Source: an uncultured Veillonellaceae bacterium (GTDB lineage Bacteria; Bacillota; Negativicutes; Selenomonadales; Selenomonadaceae). Taken from it: a stretch of DNA of 37,058 nucleotides. Where the stretch lies: NCBI GenBank assembly GCA_902773295.1, contig CACYDT010000002.1:1-37058 (forward strand), in the 5' to 3' direction. Under the pieces are notes generated by a model that was not told the DNA's origin, did no database searches, and was given only the letters and a program-made list of their open reading frames with translations. This document shows, piece after piece, positions 1-9,414 of this stretch. A program made the position numbers and the translations under genes. How positions within the stretch are numbered: position 1 is the stretch's first letter; the number at the start of each line of letters is the position of its first letter.

Positions 1-78
1 ATCAACGGTTCCTTATATTATAACGCCGTTGCTCAAATTTTGCCATAGGCAAAATCTTCCATGTTCATGTTCTACGGC

Positions 79-108
79 TTGACTTATCTTCTCCATTGCT
101 AGTATTAT
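79..108 (+). promoter_or_regulatory. Probable sigma-A promoter of lgt
   Basis: A -35 box TTGACT (79-84) and a -10 box TATTAT (103-108) are separated by 18 bp, and lgt starts 36 bp further on. Upstream, an 8-bp hairpin (ATTTTGCC-ATA-GGCAAAAT, about 37-55) may be the end of the previous transcript. Nothing else is evident in bases 1-78. Confidence 0.55.
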
Positions 109-144
109 GTATAGGATGAATCGAATTCTAGAAGGGACTTTCTT

Positions 145-963
145 ATGCATCAATATCTGTTCTATATAGGAGACTTTCCCATCCGCGCCTATGGTCTCGT
201 GCTTTCCCTGAGCATCATCCTTTCCACCGGTGTCGGATACTTTCTGGCAAAGCAGGACGGTCGCGGCTACGAGAAATATATTGTGGATATCGGCATTTAT
301 TGCGGCATTGCCGGGCTTCTGGGTGCAAGGCTCTGGGATGTCTTTTTCTTTGACTGGGACTATTATTCCCATCATCTCACGGAAATCCTCAATGTATGGC
401 AAGGCGGTATGGCTGTCCAAGGCGGCATCCTGCTCGGAGTCACCAGTGGCCTGCTCTATGCCAGACATCACCATCTGGATGCCTGGGCCATGGCGGATAT
501 CCTTGCTCCCGCTATCGTCCTGGGGCAAGCCCTGGGGCGTTGTGCCAACCTCTTGAACGGCGATGCCTTCGGTGCACCGACGGGGTCGGATTTCGGCATT
601 CTCTACCCATCCACCACCCTGGCCTACCGAACGTATGGCAACCAGCCTCTCTGGCCCGCCGAAATCTGGGAAGGACAGCTGGATATCGTCATCTTCGCCC
701 TGTTGCTGATGTTCCGTTGCACGAACCATGCAAAGGGGCAGTGCTTCGCCCTTTATATCATGTTGTACTCTTTTTCCCGATTTCTGCTGGAATACCTGCG
801 AGGGGATTACACCCACCTCATCTTCGGCCTCTTCAAGAGCGCTCAGCTAACCAGTCTCACAGCTTTTACCATCGCAGCCCTGGCCTTTCTCCTTCTGCAA
901 TTCCAAAAGTCACGCAGGGCTGCCCGCCCGCAGAAAACCACAAACAGCAACGCCAAACCGTAA
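145..963 (+). CDS. lgt: Prolipoprotein diacylglyceryl transferase
   Basis: This 272-residue integral membrane enzyme moves a diacylglyceryl group from phosphatidylglycerol to the lipobox cysteine of prolipoproteins, the first step of lipoprotein maturation. The family signature is visible as GRCANLLNGDAFGAPT around residues 132-147, and a histidine-rich HHH stretch lies near residue 108. Several hydrophobic segments alternate with short loops, as expected for the usual seven-helix topology, and the length is normal. The start ATG is preceded by AGAAGGGA. The C-terminus ends in a basic tail (SRRAARPQK). The gene stands alone, convergent with the SpeD-like gene, and ends at a strong hairpin. 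Confidence 0.95.
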   Translation: MHQYLFYIGDFPIRAYGLVLSLSIILSTGVGYFLAKQDGRGYEKYIVDIGIYCGIAGLLGARLWDVFFFDWDYYSHHLTEILNVWQGGMAVQGGILLGVTSGLLYARHHHLDAWAMADILAPAIVLGQALGRCANLLNGDAFGAPTGSDFGILYPSTTLAYRTYGNQPLWPAEIWEGQLDIVIFALLLMFRCTNHAKGQCFALYIMLYSFSRFLLEYLRGDYTHLIFGLFKSAQLTSLTAFTIAALAFLLLQFQKSRRAARPQKTTNSNAKP

Positions 964-1048
964 AAAGCCGGAGTGCCTGATGGATACTCGTGGGCAGGAA
1001 CATTTACCTGCCCACGGTCTCCAGTATATCATGGCACTCCGGCTTTTT
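962..1048. terminator. Bidirectional terminator with nested inner hairpin
   Basis: Outer arms AAAAAGCCGGAGTGCC (962-977) and GGCACTCCGGCTTTTT (1033-1048) are perfectly complementary and flanked by A/T runs on both sides, so they can end transcripts from both directions. Between them sits a second perfect 10-bp hairpin, CGTGGGCAGG (989-998) with CCTGCCCACG (1007-1016). It lies between the convergent lgt and SpeD-like genes. Confidence 0.8.
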
Positions 1049-1512
1049 TATCTCTGTGTGCGGCGGGCAAGGATGCGGATCACCTTAGCCCCTGTGTTGT
1101 GGATCTTCCTCAACGGCGCTACCCGCGTTTTTGTCTTCGGCTTGATTTCCGTCTCTTTCCCGAAATCCCCGCGCTTGAGCAGAGTTGTCTTTGTCTTGTC
1201 CGGCTTGAAGAAGTTCTGGAGTTCCTTGTAGATAACCTCCGGGTCTGCATCTTCTTTGCACAGGAAAAGATCCATGGCAACATACCGCAAATCCGTATAA
1301 GCATGAAGCGCAATATGCCCATCACGGAAAATGAGCATGACAGCGAAATGATTTTCCGCGACAGTCTCATCCGAAAGTTTCAGCAACTGATAGCCTTTCC
1401 CTTCGACAACCTCTTTCAAAAGATCCCTGATGAGTTGCAAATCCTGAAACTTGCTGGACTTGCAGTTATAAAAATCTACCGTCAGATGACGCGCAAGTAT
1501 TTTCACTGCCAA
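1048..1512 (-). CDS. S-adenosylmethionine decarboxylase-related protein lacking the pyruvoyl serine
   Basis: The central part resembles bacterial AdoMet decarboxylase (SpeD): GHIALHAYTDLRYVAMDLFLC lines up with the SpeD block around its cleavage site. In SpeD a Glu-Ser bond is self-cleaved to create the pyruvoyl cofactor. Here that pair is Asp64-Gly65, and the auxiliary serine eight residues earlier is alanine. The catalytic His (H70) and Cys (C85) are kept. The protein should therefore not make pyruvate by the known route and is probably not an active decarboxylase. A basic C-terminal extension (TETEIKPKTKTR-like, ending RILARRTQR) is unlike SpeD. Start: I favour TTG at 1512, 5 nt after GAAGGAG, although GTG at 1506 is possible and the frame stays open upstream to a TTG at 1554. 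It lies 58 bp downstream of glmS on the same strand with no terminator between, so it is probably cotranscribed. The function is unknown. Confidence 0.75.
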   Translation of the reverse strand: MAVKILARHLTVDFYNCKSSKFQDLQLIRDLLKEVVEGKGYQLLKLSDETVAENHFAVMLIFRDGHIALHAYTDLRYVAMDLFLCKEDADPEVIYKELQNFFKPDKTKTTLLKRGDFGKETEIKPKTKTRVAPLRKIHNTGAKVIRILARRTQR

Positions 1513-1570
1513 AACCGCTCCTTCTTCATCCACAAAATTATTCCTGCATAGCAAACATCATCCGACAGCC

Positions 1571-3400
1571 TCATTCCACTGTCACGGACTTCGCCAGATT
1601 GCGCGGCTTGTCCACATCGCAGCCACGGGTAATCGCAGCGTAATAAGCGAGAAGCTGCAACGGAACCACTGTCAGCAAAGGAATGAGAAGCTCGTCTGTC
1701 TCCGGTACCTTGATGACATGATCCACATACTTCTGCAACTCATCATCGCCCTCGGCAGCGATGCCAATCACCACCGCATCCCTCGCCTTGACTTCCTTGA
1801 TGTTGGAAAGAGTCTTCTCGTAAACACTCTTCTGCGTAGCAAGCGCTATGACAGGCACACCTTCCACAATAAGCGCCAGAGTGCCATGCTTGAGCTCCCC
1901 TGCCGCATAGGCCTCCGCATGGATATAGGAAATCTCCTTCAGCTTCAGGGAGCCTTCCAATGCAACATCATAATCCAGAGACCGACCAATGTAGAACACA
2001 TCCTCATTGAAGCCATATTTCCTCGCAAACGTCTTGATTGGCTCCACATCAGAAAGGGTCTCGCTGATCTGGGCAGGTATGTTTTTCAGCATGCCAATGA
2101 GCTGCCCGATGCGCTCCCGAGTCTGGCTCTCCTTGATCTCTGCCATATAAAGAGCCAGCATGAAGAAGAGAATAAGCTGCGTCGTATAGGCCTTTGTGGA
2201 AGCGACGGCAATCTCAGGACCGGCCCATGTGTAAAGCACCTGGTCCGCCTCCCGGGCAATGGACGATCCCACCACGTTCGTAATGGCAAGGGTTTTCGCC
2301 CCAAGGCGCCTGGATTCCTTGAGAGCCGCTAAGGTATCACTGGTCTCGCCGGACTGGGAAACAACGATAAGAAGCGTATTCTCATCCACAATGGGATTGC
2401 GATAGCGGAACTCCGAAGCCACATCCACTTCCACGATGATGCGGGCGAGTTTCTCGATATAGAACTTTCCTACCAGACCCGCATGATAGGCCGTGCCGCA
2501 AGCAACAATATAGACTTTATTGAAGGAATTGAGATATTCCTTGGTCCACTTGAGCTCCTCCATAAGAACCGAGTTTCCGTCCTTGGAAATACGCTGGCTC
2601 ATCGTGTCTCTCACAGCCTTGGGCTGCTCATTGATTTCCTTGAGCATGAAATGCTCATAACCGCCTTTCTCAGCGGCTTCCGCATTCCAGTTCACCTCGA
2701 ATACCTTCTTGGTCACAGGCTCGCCCAGACGGTTCGTAATCGCGATAGAATCCTTGCGGACAACAGCGACCTCACCATCATTCAGGATAAACGTACGGCG
2801 CGTACGCTGTATGATGGCAGGGATGTCCGAAGCGATGAAATTCTCGCCATCTCCCAATCCGATAATCAAGGGATTGTCCTTTTTCGTGCAGATCAAGCAA
2901 TCCGGCTGCTGCCTGGACATAAACACAAGGGAATACGATCCTTCCACGCGGCGCAATACCTCTCGCACAGCCGCCTCGAAATCCCCATGATAGACTTCCT
3001 CCAGGAGATGGGCAACCACCTCTGTATCCGTTTCTGACTTGAAGGAATGCCCTTGCTCAATGAGTTCCTCCTTGAGCGCCAGATAGTTCTCGATAATGCC
3101 ATTATGCACCACAACAAAATCACCGGTGCAATCCGTATGCGGATGGGCATTCCGGTCGGATGGGCGGCCATGTGTCGCCCATCGAGTATGTCCGATGCCA
3201 AGGGAACCCTTCGGCATGTTCCCTTCGATTTTCTCCTCCAGTGACGCCAGCCTCCCCACGCTCTTCTCCACGCGGATGGAAGCACCGTCATACACTGCGA
3301 TGCCCGCAGAGTCATAACCCCTGTATTCCAGTTTCGACAAGCCTTCCAGCAGAAATCCCACCGCCTGCTTGTCCCCTACATAACCAACAATACCACACAT
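1571..3400 (-). CDS. glmS: Glutamine--fructose-6-phosphate aminotransferase (isomerizing)
   Basis: This cytoplasmic enzyme makes glucosamine-6-phosphate from fructose-6-phosphate and glutamine, the entry step to peptidoglycan and other amino-sugar polymers. The mature N-terminus CGIVGYVG supplies the nucleophilic Cys of the glutamine amidotransferase domain (about residues 2-220). Two SIS sugar-isomerase domains follow, with VSQSGETSDT and the C-terminal KPRNLAKSVTVE. The 609-residue length is normal. The start is set at the Met before CGIVG, because the Cys must be exposed, and AGGAGG lies 8 nt upstream; the in-frame extension to 3433 is rejected. Expression is controlled by the glmS ribozyme in its 5' leader, and the SpeD-related gene follows. 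Confidence 0.97.
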   Translation of the reverse strand: MCGIVGYVGDKQAVGFLLEGLSKLEYRGYDSAGIAVYDGASIRVEKSVGRLASLEEKIEGNMPKGSLGIGHTRWATHGRPSDRNAHPHTDCTGDFVVVHNGIIENYLALKEELIEQGHSFKSETDTEVVAHLLEEVYHGDFEAAVREVLRRVEGSYSLVFMSRQQPDCLICTKKDNPLIIGLGDGENFIASDIPAIIQRTRRTFILNDGEVAVVRKDSIAITNRLGEPVTKKVFEVNWNAEAAEKGGYEHFMLKEINEQPKAVRDTMSQRISKDGNSVLMEELKWTKEYLNSFNKVYIVACGTAYHAGLVGKFYIEKLARIIVEVDVASEFRYRNPIVDENTLLIVVSQSGETSDTLAALKESRRLGAKTLAITNVVGSSIAREADQVLYTWAGPEIAVASTKAYTTQLILFFMLALYMAEIKESQTRERIGQLIGMLKNIPAQISETLSDVEPIKTFARKYGFNEDVFYIGRSLDYDVALEGSLKLKEISYIHAEAYAAGELKHGTLALIVEGVPVIALATQKSVYEKTLSNIKEVKARDAVVIGIAAEGDDELQKYVDHVIKVPETDELLIPLLTVVPLQLLAYYAAITRGCDVDKPRNLAKSVTVE

Positions 3401-3429
3401 GATGGGAACCTCCTCGCAATTTCCTGCAA

Positions 3430-3627
3430 TCAATCATACGTCTCGATTCCTGTCACTTGCACGGGCATTCTCCCCCATGCTTTGCCCGCCATCGGCTTTG
3501 TCCTGGGAATCGCTTCCCTGTTTTGACCGATTTCTTTCGACCGGGCCAGCCGAGAGGCATCCGCTGACATGCTCGACAACCTCTTCCTCGTCCTCTCAGC
3601 AGGATTTCGCTGCTGAGAACCAGCGCT
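3430..3627 (-). promoter_or_regulatory. glmS ribozyme (glucosamine-6-phosphate riboswitch)
   Basis: Read on the minus strand, the leader has the cleavage-site signature A|GCGC (A at 3627, G+1 at 3626). A paired arm follows (CTCAGCAG...CTGCTGAG), then GAGGAAGAGGTTGTCGAG and AGCGGATGCCTCTCGGCTGG. The last block closely matches the conserved core seen in Bacillus glmS ribozymes (GGCGGATGCCTCCCGGCTG). The 3' domain (GGGAAGCGATTCCC and GATGGCGGGCAAA onward) extends to about 3430, and the glmS ribosome binding site follows. Family knowledge: glucosamine-6-phosphate acts as a coenzyme for self-cleavage and the cleaved mRNA is degraded, giving feedback control. The exact 3' boundary is approximate. 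Confidence 0.9.
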
Positions 3628-3701
3628 AAGGCACTTGCCTTTTCCGTAAGATTCCGTCCCTCCCTTCTTCATGCAACAGGAATATTCAAAGACACATGCG
3701 T

Positions 3702-3730
3702 ATTTTATCCTATGGGGCAGGAATAGTCAA
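3702..3730 (-). promoter_or_regulatory. Promoter of the glmS transcript
   Basis: On the minus strand TTGACT (3730-3725) and TAAAAT (3707-3702) are 17 bp apart. Transcription would start near 3695, leaving about 70 nt before the ribozyme cleavage site. The -35 box lies just beyond the groL terminator. Confidence 0.65.
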
Positions 3731-3742
3731 TGCGCAATCACT

Positions 3743-3789
3743 GAAAAAGAAAAATCCCAAGGGTTCCAACAACATCTGGAACCCTTGGG
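3743..3789 (-). terminator. groL intrinsic terminator
   Basis: Perfect 13-bp arms CCCAAGGGTTCCA (3756-3768) and TGGAACCCTTGGG (3777-3789) with an 8-nt loop are followed on the minus strand by a T-rich run (ATTTTTCTTTTTC). It lies 37 bp after the groL stop codon. Confidence 0.9.
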
Positions 3790-3826
3790 ACGATATCCCT
3801 ACTTCATATCACATCAATATTTTGCA

Positions 3827-5476
<1,650 letters not shown>

Positions 5477-5501
5477 CTATATCTATCTTAACATGTCATT
5501 C

Positions 5502-5783
5502 TTACAGGATTGCGAGGATGTCGCTCTCACGGACAACGAGGTACTCCTTCTCGTCTACCTTCACTTCCGTGCCGGAATACTTGGAGAAGAGGATATTGTC
5601 ACCGGCCTTGACTTCCATCTCGGCACGCTGGCCATTATCCAGCATCTTGCCGGGACCCACTGCTACGACAACGCCCTTCTGGGGCTTTTCCTTCGCCGTA
5701 TCCGGCAGCACGATGCCGCTGGCCGTCTTTACATCGCCTTCAGAAACCTCAATCACAACTCTTTCGCCCAATGGCTTAATCAT
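5502..5783 (-). CDS. groS: Co-chaperonin GroES (10 kDa subunit)
   Basis: This 93-residue lid of the GroEL chamber begins [13 protein letters not shown]. It contains the mobile-loop region ([18 protein letters not shown]) that contacts GroEL, and the conserved [36 protein letters not shown] end. The start ATG has AGGAGG upstream (AGGAGGAAGATAAAC-ATG); a longer frame to 5831 would overlap the operator and is rejected. It is the first gene of groS-groL, preceded by a perfect CIRCE element and a sigma-A promoter, so heat induction through HrcA is expected. hrcA itself is not in the window. Confidence 0.98.
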   Translation of the reverse strand: MIKPLGERVVIEVSEGDVKTASGIVLPDTAKEKPQKGVVVAVGPGKMLDNGQRAEMEVKAGDNILFSKYSGTEVKVDEKEYLVVRESDILAIL

Positions 5784-5824
5784 GTTTATCTTCCTCCTAT
5801 AGAATGGTTTGCAAAATTCATTTG

Positions 5825-5851
5825 TTAGCACTCGTTACCGGTGAGTGCTAA
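5825..5851 (-). promoter_or_regulatory. CIRCE operator (HrcA binding site)
   Basis: TTAGCACTC - 9 bp - GAGTGCTAA is an exact match to the CIRCE consensus. It lies between the groES promoter and start codon. HrcA binding here represses groESL at normal temperature in related bacteria. Confidence 0.97.
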
Positions 5852-5862
5852 CCACGGTTCTT

Positions 5863-5891
5863 ATCATACTCGTTTTTCCGAAAAAAATCAA
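5863..5891 (-). promoter_or_regulatory. groESL promoter
   Basis: On the minus strand TTGATT (5891-5886) and TATGAT (5868-5863) are exactly 17 bp apart, with CIRCE immediately downstream at the expected transcription start. One AAGTCAAA octamer (5899-5906), the unit repeated at clpB, lies just upstream of the -35 box. Confidence 0.75.
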
Positions 5892-5916
5892 TAGGTAAAA
5901 GTCAAAAAAACAAAAT

Positions 5917-8487
5917 TCATTTGGAACGGAAGACAAAATCGCCGTCCTCCATGCCGATATGAACCGTATCACCCTCCTTGATGCCGCCGCGGATAATCTC
6001 CTTGGAGAGAGAGGTCTCCACCGTATGGGAAAGCAGCCGGCGAAGCGGCCTTGCACCGAAGTTCGGCTCGAATCCCCTCTCTGCAAGCGCCTCTAATACC
6101 GCATCATCCCAGGCAAGAGAAATGCGGATCTGCTTCTGGAGCCTTGCATTGAGCGACTGAAGCAGGATGGCGGCAATGCTCTTCACCTGTTCCTTGTCAA
6201 GCGCCTTGAACACAATGGTATCATCCACACGGTTCAGGAACTCCGGACGGAAATAGTCCTTGAGAATGTCCTTCACAGCCGCCTGTGCTTCCTCGTAATT
6301 CTTGTTGAGGATTTCATGGGAACCGAGGTTGCTTGTCATAATGATGACCGTGTTCTTGAAATTCACCACGCGTCCCTTGCCATCCGTGAGCCGCCCGTCA
6401 TCCAGAATCTGCAGGAGCACATTGAACACATCCCGGTGAGCCTTCTCAATTTCATCCAGCAAAATGACGCTGTAGGGACGGCGGCGCACCGCTTCGGTGA
6501 GCTGCCCGCCTTCATCATAGCCCACATATCCCGGAGGCGCACCGATGAGACGTGCCACGGAATGCTTCTCCATGTACTCGCTCATATCGATGCGGATCAT
6601 ACTGCGCTCATCATCAAACAACGCTTCCGCCAGTGTCTTTGCCAGTTCCGTCTTGCCGACGCCCGTAGGTCCAAGGAAGATAAAGGAACCAATGGGACGA
6701 TTGGGATCCTTGATGCCGGCTCTCGCGCGGATGATCGCCTCGCTGACCGCCCGGACAGCCTCGTCCTGCCCGACCACGCGCTCATGAAGCACATCTTCCA
6801 AGTGGATGAGCTTTTCCCTCTCCCCCGTGAGCATCTTTGTGACAGGGATTCCCGTCCAGCGGCTCACAACCTTGGCGATATCCTCTTCGCCGACTTCCTC
6901 CTTCAGAAGCTGCTGATCCTTGTTCGATGCAATACTTTCCTCCACTTCCTTGAGCTGCTTCTGCAGGGCGGGCAGCTTTCCGAATTTGAGCTCCGACATG
7001 CGGTTGAGATCGTAGGAACGTTCCGCCTCCTCCATCTGGCTGTTCACTGCGTCGATTTCCTTCTTCACCGCACGCACGCGCAAAATCGCCTGCTTTTCTG
7101 CCTCCCATTTCTCCTGCAGATTCTTTTCCTGTTGCTGCAAAGTCTCTTTTTCTGCGGTGATATTCGCCAGTTTCTCTTCGGAAGATTCATCCGTCTCCTT
7201 CTTGAGCGCCTGTTCCTCGATCTCAAGCTGCATGATCTTGCGGCGTATCTCATCGAGAGGCGCCGGCATGGACTCAATCTCCGTGCGAAGCTTTGCCGCC
7301 GCCTCATCAACCAGGTCAATGGCCTTGTCCGGCAGGAACCTGTCAGAAATATAGCGATCCGAAAGAACTGCTGCCGACACCAATGCCGCATCGCGGATGC
7401 GGACGCCATGATGAACCTCATAGCGCTCCTTGAGTCCGCGCAGAATGGAAATGGTGTCCTCCACGCTGGGCTGCCCTACCATGACAGGCTGGAAACGGCG
7501 TTCCAGAGCTGTATCCTTCTCGATATACTTGCGATACTCATTGAGCGTTGTCGCACCGATGCAGCGAAGCTCCCCACGAGCCAGCATCGGCTTTAAGATA
7601 TTGCCCGCATCCATGGCTCCCTCGGCAGCACCCGCCCCTACGACGGTATGCACCTCATCAATGAAGAGCAGGATCTGTCCCTCGGACTTGGCGATTTCCG
7701 AAAGCACGCCTTTCAGCCGTTCCTCGAACTCTCCCCGGAACTTCGCCCCTGCCACCAGGGCGCCTAAATCCAGGGAATACAGGCTCTTCCTCTTGAGGGA
7801 CTCCGGCACGTCCCCTGCCACGATGCGCCGCGCAAGCCCCTCCACAATGGCCGTCTTGCCGACACCCGGCTCGCCGATAAGCACCGGATTGTTCTTCGTG
7901 CGCCGGGAAAGAATCTCGATGGTACGGCGGATTTCCTCGTCTCTCCCAATGACGGGATCCAACTTGCCGCTGCGCGCCGCCGCCGTCAGATCGCGTCCAT
8001 ATTTTTCCAGGGAGCGATAGCCTTCCTCGGGGTTGCTGCTCATCACGTTCTGCTTGCGATGCTTCCGGATGGCCGATTGGATCCCCCCCTTGGTAAGGCC
8101 GAATTCCGCCGATGCCTCCTTCACTTCCTCATTGCCATCCATGACAAGAGCCAGCAGAAGATGCTCCGTGCTGATGTAATCGTCCTTCATGCTTTTGGAC
8201 AATTCATCTGCCTTTGCCAGCACCCTCACCATGTCCATGCCCATGGAAAGACGATCCTGCCCTTTGACGCTTGGAATCTTGGAAAGAATCTGCTCCAGCC
8301 GCGTTTTGAACATGGAAAGATCTGTGCCGCAATCCGCAAAAATGTCTGCAAGAAGCCCTTCCGGCTCCTTGGCCAATGCCAGCATGGCATGTGCCGATGT
8401 GATTTCCTGATGATATCTCAGAGCAGCCGTCTGCTGCGCAGCCTGCAAAGCTGCCAGTGTTTTTGCTGTATATCTTTCTTCTCCCAT
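5917..8487 (-). CDS. clpB: ATP-dependent disaggregase ClpB
   Basis: This 856-residue Hsp100 chaperone, working with DnaK, pulls proteins out of aggregates. Visible in order are the N-terminal Clp repeat domain ([16 protein letters not shown]...), AAA module 1 with Walker [10 protein letters not shown] (about residue 205) and Walker [14 protein letters not shown], a long charged coiled-coil middle domain (about 400-525; [24 protein letters not shown]) that identifies ClpB rather than ClpA or ClpC, and AAA module 2 with Walker [10 protein letters not shown] (about 605). The start is the Met before GEERYTAK, with AGGAGG 8 nt upstream. It is monocistronic. No hairpin follows the stop before the groES promoter. 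Its promoter is buried in a large symmetrical repeat. Confidence 0.97.
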   Translation of the reverse strand: MGEERYTAKTLAALQAAQQTAALRYHQEITSAHAMLALAKEPEGLLADIFADCGTDLSMFKTRLEQILSKIPSVKGQDRLSMGMDMVRVLAKADELSKSMKDDYISTEHLLLALVMDGNEEVKEASAEFGLTKGGIQSAIRKHRKQNVMSSNPEEGYRSLEKYGRDLTAAARSGKLDPVIGRDEEIRRTIEILSRRTKNNPVLIGEPGVGKTAIVEGLARRIVAGDVPESLKRKSLYSLDLGALVAGAKFRGEFEERLKGVLSEIAKSEGQILLFIDEVHTVVGAGAAEGAMDAGNILKPMLARGELRCIGATTLNEYRKYIEKDTALERRFQPVMVGQPSVEDTISILRGLKERYEVHHGVRIRDAALVSAAVLSDRYISDRFLPDKAIDLVDEAAAKLRTEIESMPAPLDEIRRKIMQLEIEEQALKKETDESSEEKLANITAEKETLQQQEKNLQEKWEAEKQAILRVRAVKKEIDAVNSQMEEAERSYDLNRMSELKFGKLPALQKQLKEVEESIASNKDQQLLKEEVGEEDIAKVVSRWTGIPVTKMLTGEREKLIHLEDVLHERVVGQDEAVRAVSEAIIRARAGIKDPNRPIGSFIFLGPTGVGKTELAKTLAEALFDDERSMIRIDMSEYMEKHSVARLIGAPPGYVGYDEGGQLTEAVRRRPYSVILLDEIEKAHRDVFNVLLQILDDGRLTDGKGRVVNFKNTVIIMTSNLGSHEILNKNYEEAQAAVKDILKDYFRPEFLNRVDDTIVFKALDKEQVKSIAAILLQSLNARLQKQIRISLAWDDAVLEALAERGFEPNFGARPLRRLLSHTVETSLSKEIIRGGIKEGDTVHIGMEDGDFVFRSK

Positions 8488-8555
8488 GACAAGTTCCTCC
8501 TGTGTTTCCGGCCAACTCACTGAAATGGCCCGTTTGTTTTCCTTTCTTGGTTCCT

Positions 8556-8610
8556 ATTATACACAATAAAGTCAAAAAGTCAAATGTTATTTTGACTTTT
8601 TGACTTTATT
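8556..8610 (-). promoter_or_regulatory. clpB promoter inside a perfect 20-bp inverted repeat of AAGTCAAA octamers
   Basis: Arms AATAAAGTCAAAAAGTCAAA (8565-8584) and TTTGACTTTTTGACTTTATT (8591-8610) are perfect complements around 6 bp. Each arm holds two tandem octamers (AAGTCAAA at 8569-8576 and 8577-8584, and mirror copies at 8591-8598 and 8599-8606). On the minus strand one copy forms the -35 box TTGACT (8583-8578), 16 bp from TATAAT (8561-8556). A repressor on the repeat would block the promoter. CtsR sites also use GTCAAA heptads but as direct repeats with a 10-bp period, and here the period is 8 bp with dyad symmetry. Confidence 0.75.
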
Positions 8611-8638
8611 ATAAAAAAAAGATTTCCGGCAAAAGGAA

Positions 8639-8673
8639 CTTGAACAACTATACTGCGATATAGTATACTATAT
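8639..8673 (+). promoter_or_regulatory. Probable promoter of the rubredoxin fusion gene, with 16-bp palindrome
   Basis: TTGAAC (8640-8645) and TATACT (8664-8669) are 18 bp apart on the plus strand, upstream of the flavin reductase-rubredoxin gene. The -10 region is covered by a perfect palindrome ATATAGTATACTATAT (8658-8673), a plausible operator for a dimeric regulator. Confidence 0.5.
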
Positions 8674-8710
8674 TGTGAAGGTTATGACGATTTGAAGAGG
8701 AGGCGTTTGA

Positions 8711-9328
8711 ATGGATACAAAAGCAATGTTCAACATTTCCTATGGTCTTTTTGTCCTGACAGCAAACCAGGACGGAAAGGACAATGGATGCATCGTCAAT
8801 ACGGTCACGCAGGTGACATCCGACCCGCTCCAGGTAACCATCGCGGTCAACAAACTGAATTATACCCATGATATGATTGCCGCAACAGGTCATTTCACGG
8901 CCTCCATCCTGAGCGAGAAAGCCGATTTCGAGATTTTCAAGCGCTTCGGCTTCCAAAGCGGACGGAACACAGACAAATTCGCCGGCTTCGATGCCGTGCA
9001 GAGAACTGCCAACGGCACTCTTGCTGTTACTCAGGGGACAAATTCCTACATTTCTGCAGATGTCACACAGAAAATCGATGTGGGAACCCATACCATCTTC
9101 CTCGCCAAGGTCGTGGACGTAGAATCCCTGTCCGATATCCCCTCCGCTACATACACCTATTACCAGCAGCACATCAAACCGAAACCGCAGCCCAAGGCGC
9201 CACAGGGCAAGACCATCTGGCGCTGCAAGATCTGTGGGTATGAATACGAGGGCGAGGAGCTTCCGGCAGACTTCATCTGCCCTCTCTGCAAGCATCCCGC
9301 CTCGGATTTCGAGAAAGTCACGGCGTAA
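8711..9328 (+). CDS. Flavin reductase-rubredoxin fusion (high-molecular-weight rubredoxin type)
   Basis: Residues 1-155 form a flavin reductase-like, FMN-binding split-barrel domain (MDTKAMFNISYGLFVLTANQDGKDNGCIVNTVTQVTSDP...). A Pro/Gln/Lys linker (KPKPQPKAPQGK) follows, then a rubredoxin-type iron site with two CxxC knuckles (CKIC and CPLC, about residues 176-195) in the short spacing found in rubrerythrin. The same architecture in acetogens (Hrb) passes electrons from NAD(P)H to diiron flavoproteins that reduce oxygen or nitric oxide; that role here is inference, as no flavodiiron gene lies nearby. The ribosome binding site is GAGGAGG. The gene is divergent from clpB and its stop codon lies within a very long hairpin. 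Confidence 0.85.
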   Translation: MDTKAMFNISYGLFVLTANQDGKDNGCIVNTVTQVTSDPLQVTIAVNKLNYTHDMIAATGHFTASILSEKADFEIFKRFGFQSGRNTDKFAGFDAVQRTANGTLAVTQGTNSYISADVTQKIDVGTHTIFLAKVVDVESLSDIPSATYTYYQQHIKPKPQPKAPQGKTIWRCKICGYEYEGEELPADFICPLCKHPASDFEKVTA

Positions 9329-9385
9329 CAAGACAGGAAAAGGGAACCATGGATACATCCATGGTTCCCTTTTCCTGTCTTGTTA
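9326..9385. terminator. 29-bp perfect inverted repeat, bidirectional terminator
   Basis: Bases 9326-9354 and 9357-9385 are perfectly complementary over 29 bp with a 2-base spacer. The left arm begins with the TAA stop of the rubredoxin fusion gene and the right arm ends 30 bp before the guaB stop. Internal A and T runs suit termination from both convergent genes, although the stem is unusually long. Confidence 0.75.
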
Positions 9386-9414
9386 CCTGCAGTTCCAAGC
9401 AGGGACGGAGACCG

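Noticed and set aside
13-816. Open frame of 267 codons on the minus strand
   Set aside because: It is antisense to lgt, with no protein features and no binding site.
8565-8610. Canonical CtsR operator at clpB
   Set aside because: The GTCAAA units repeat with an 8-bp period and in inverted pairs. CtsR sites need direct heptads with a 3-bp gap (10-bp period).
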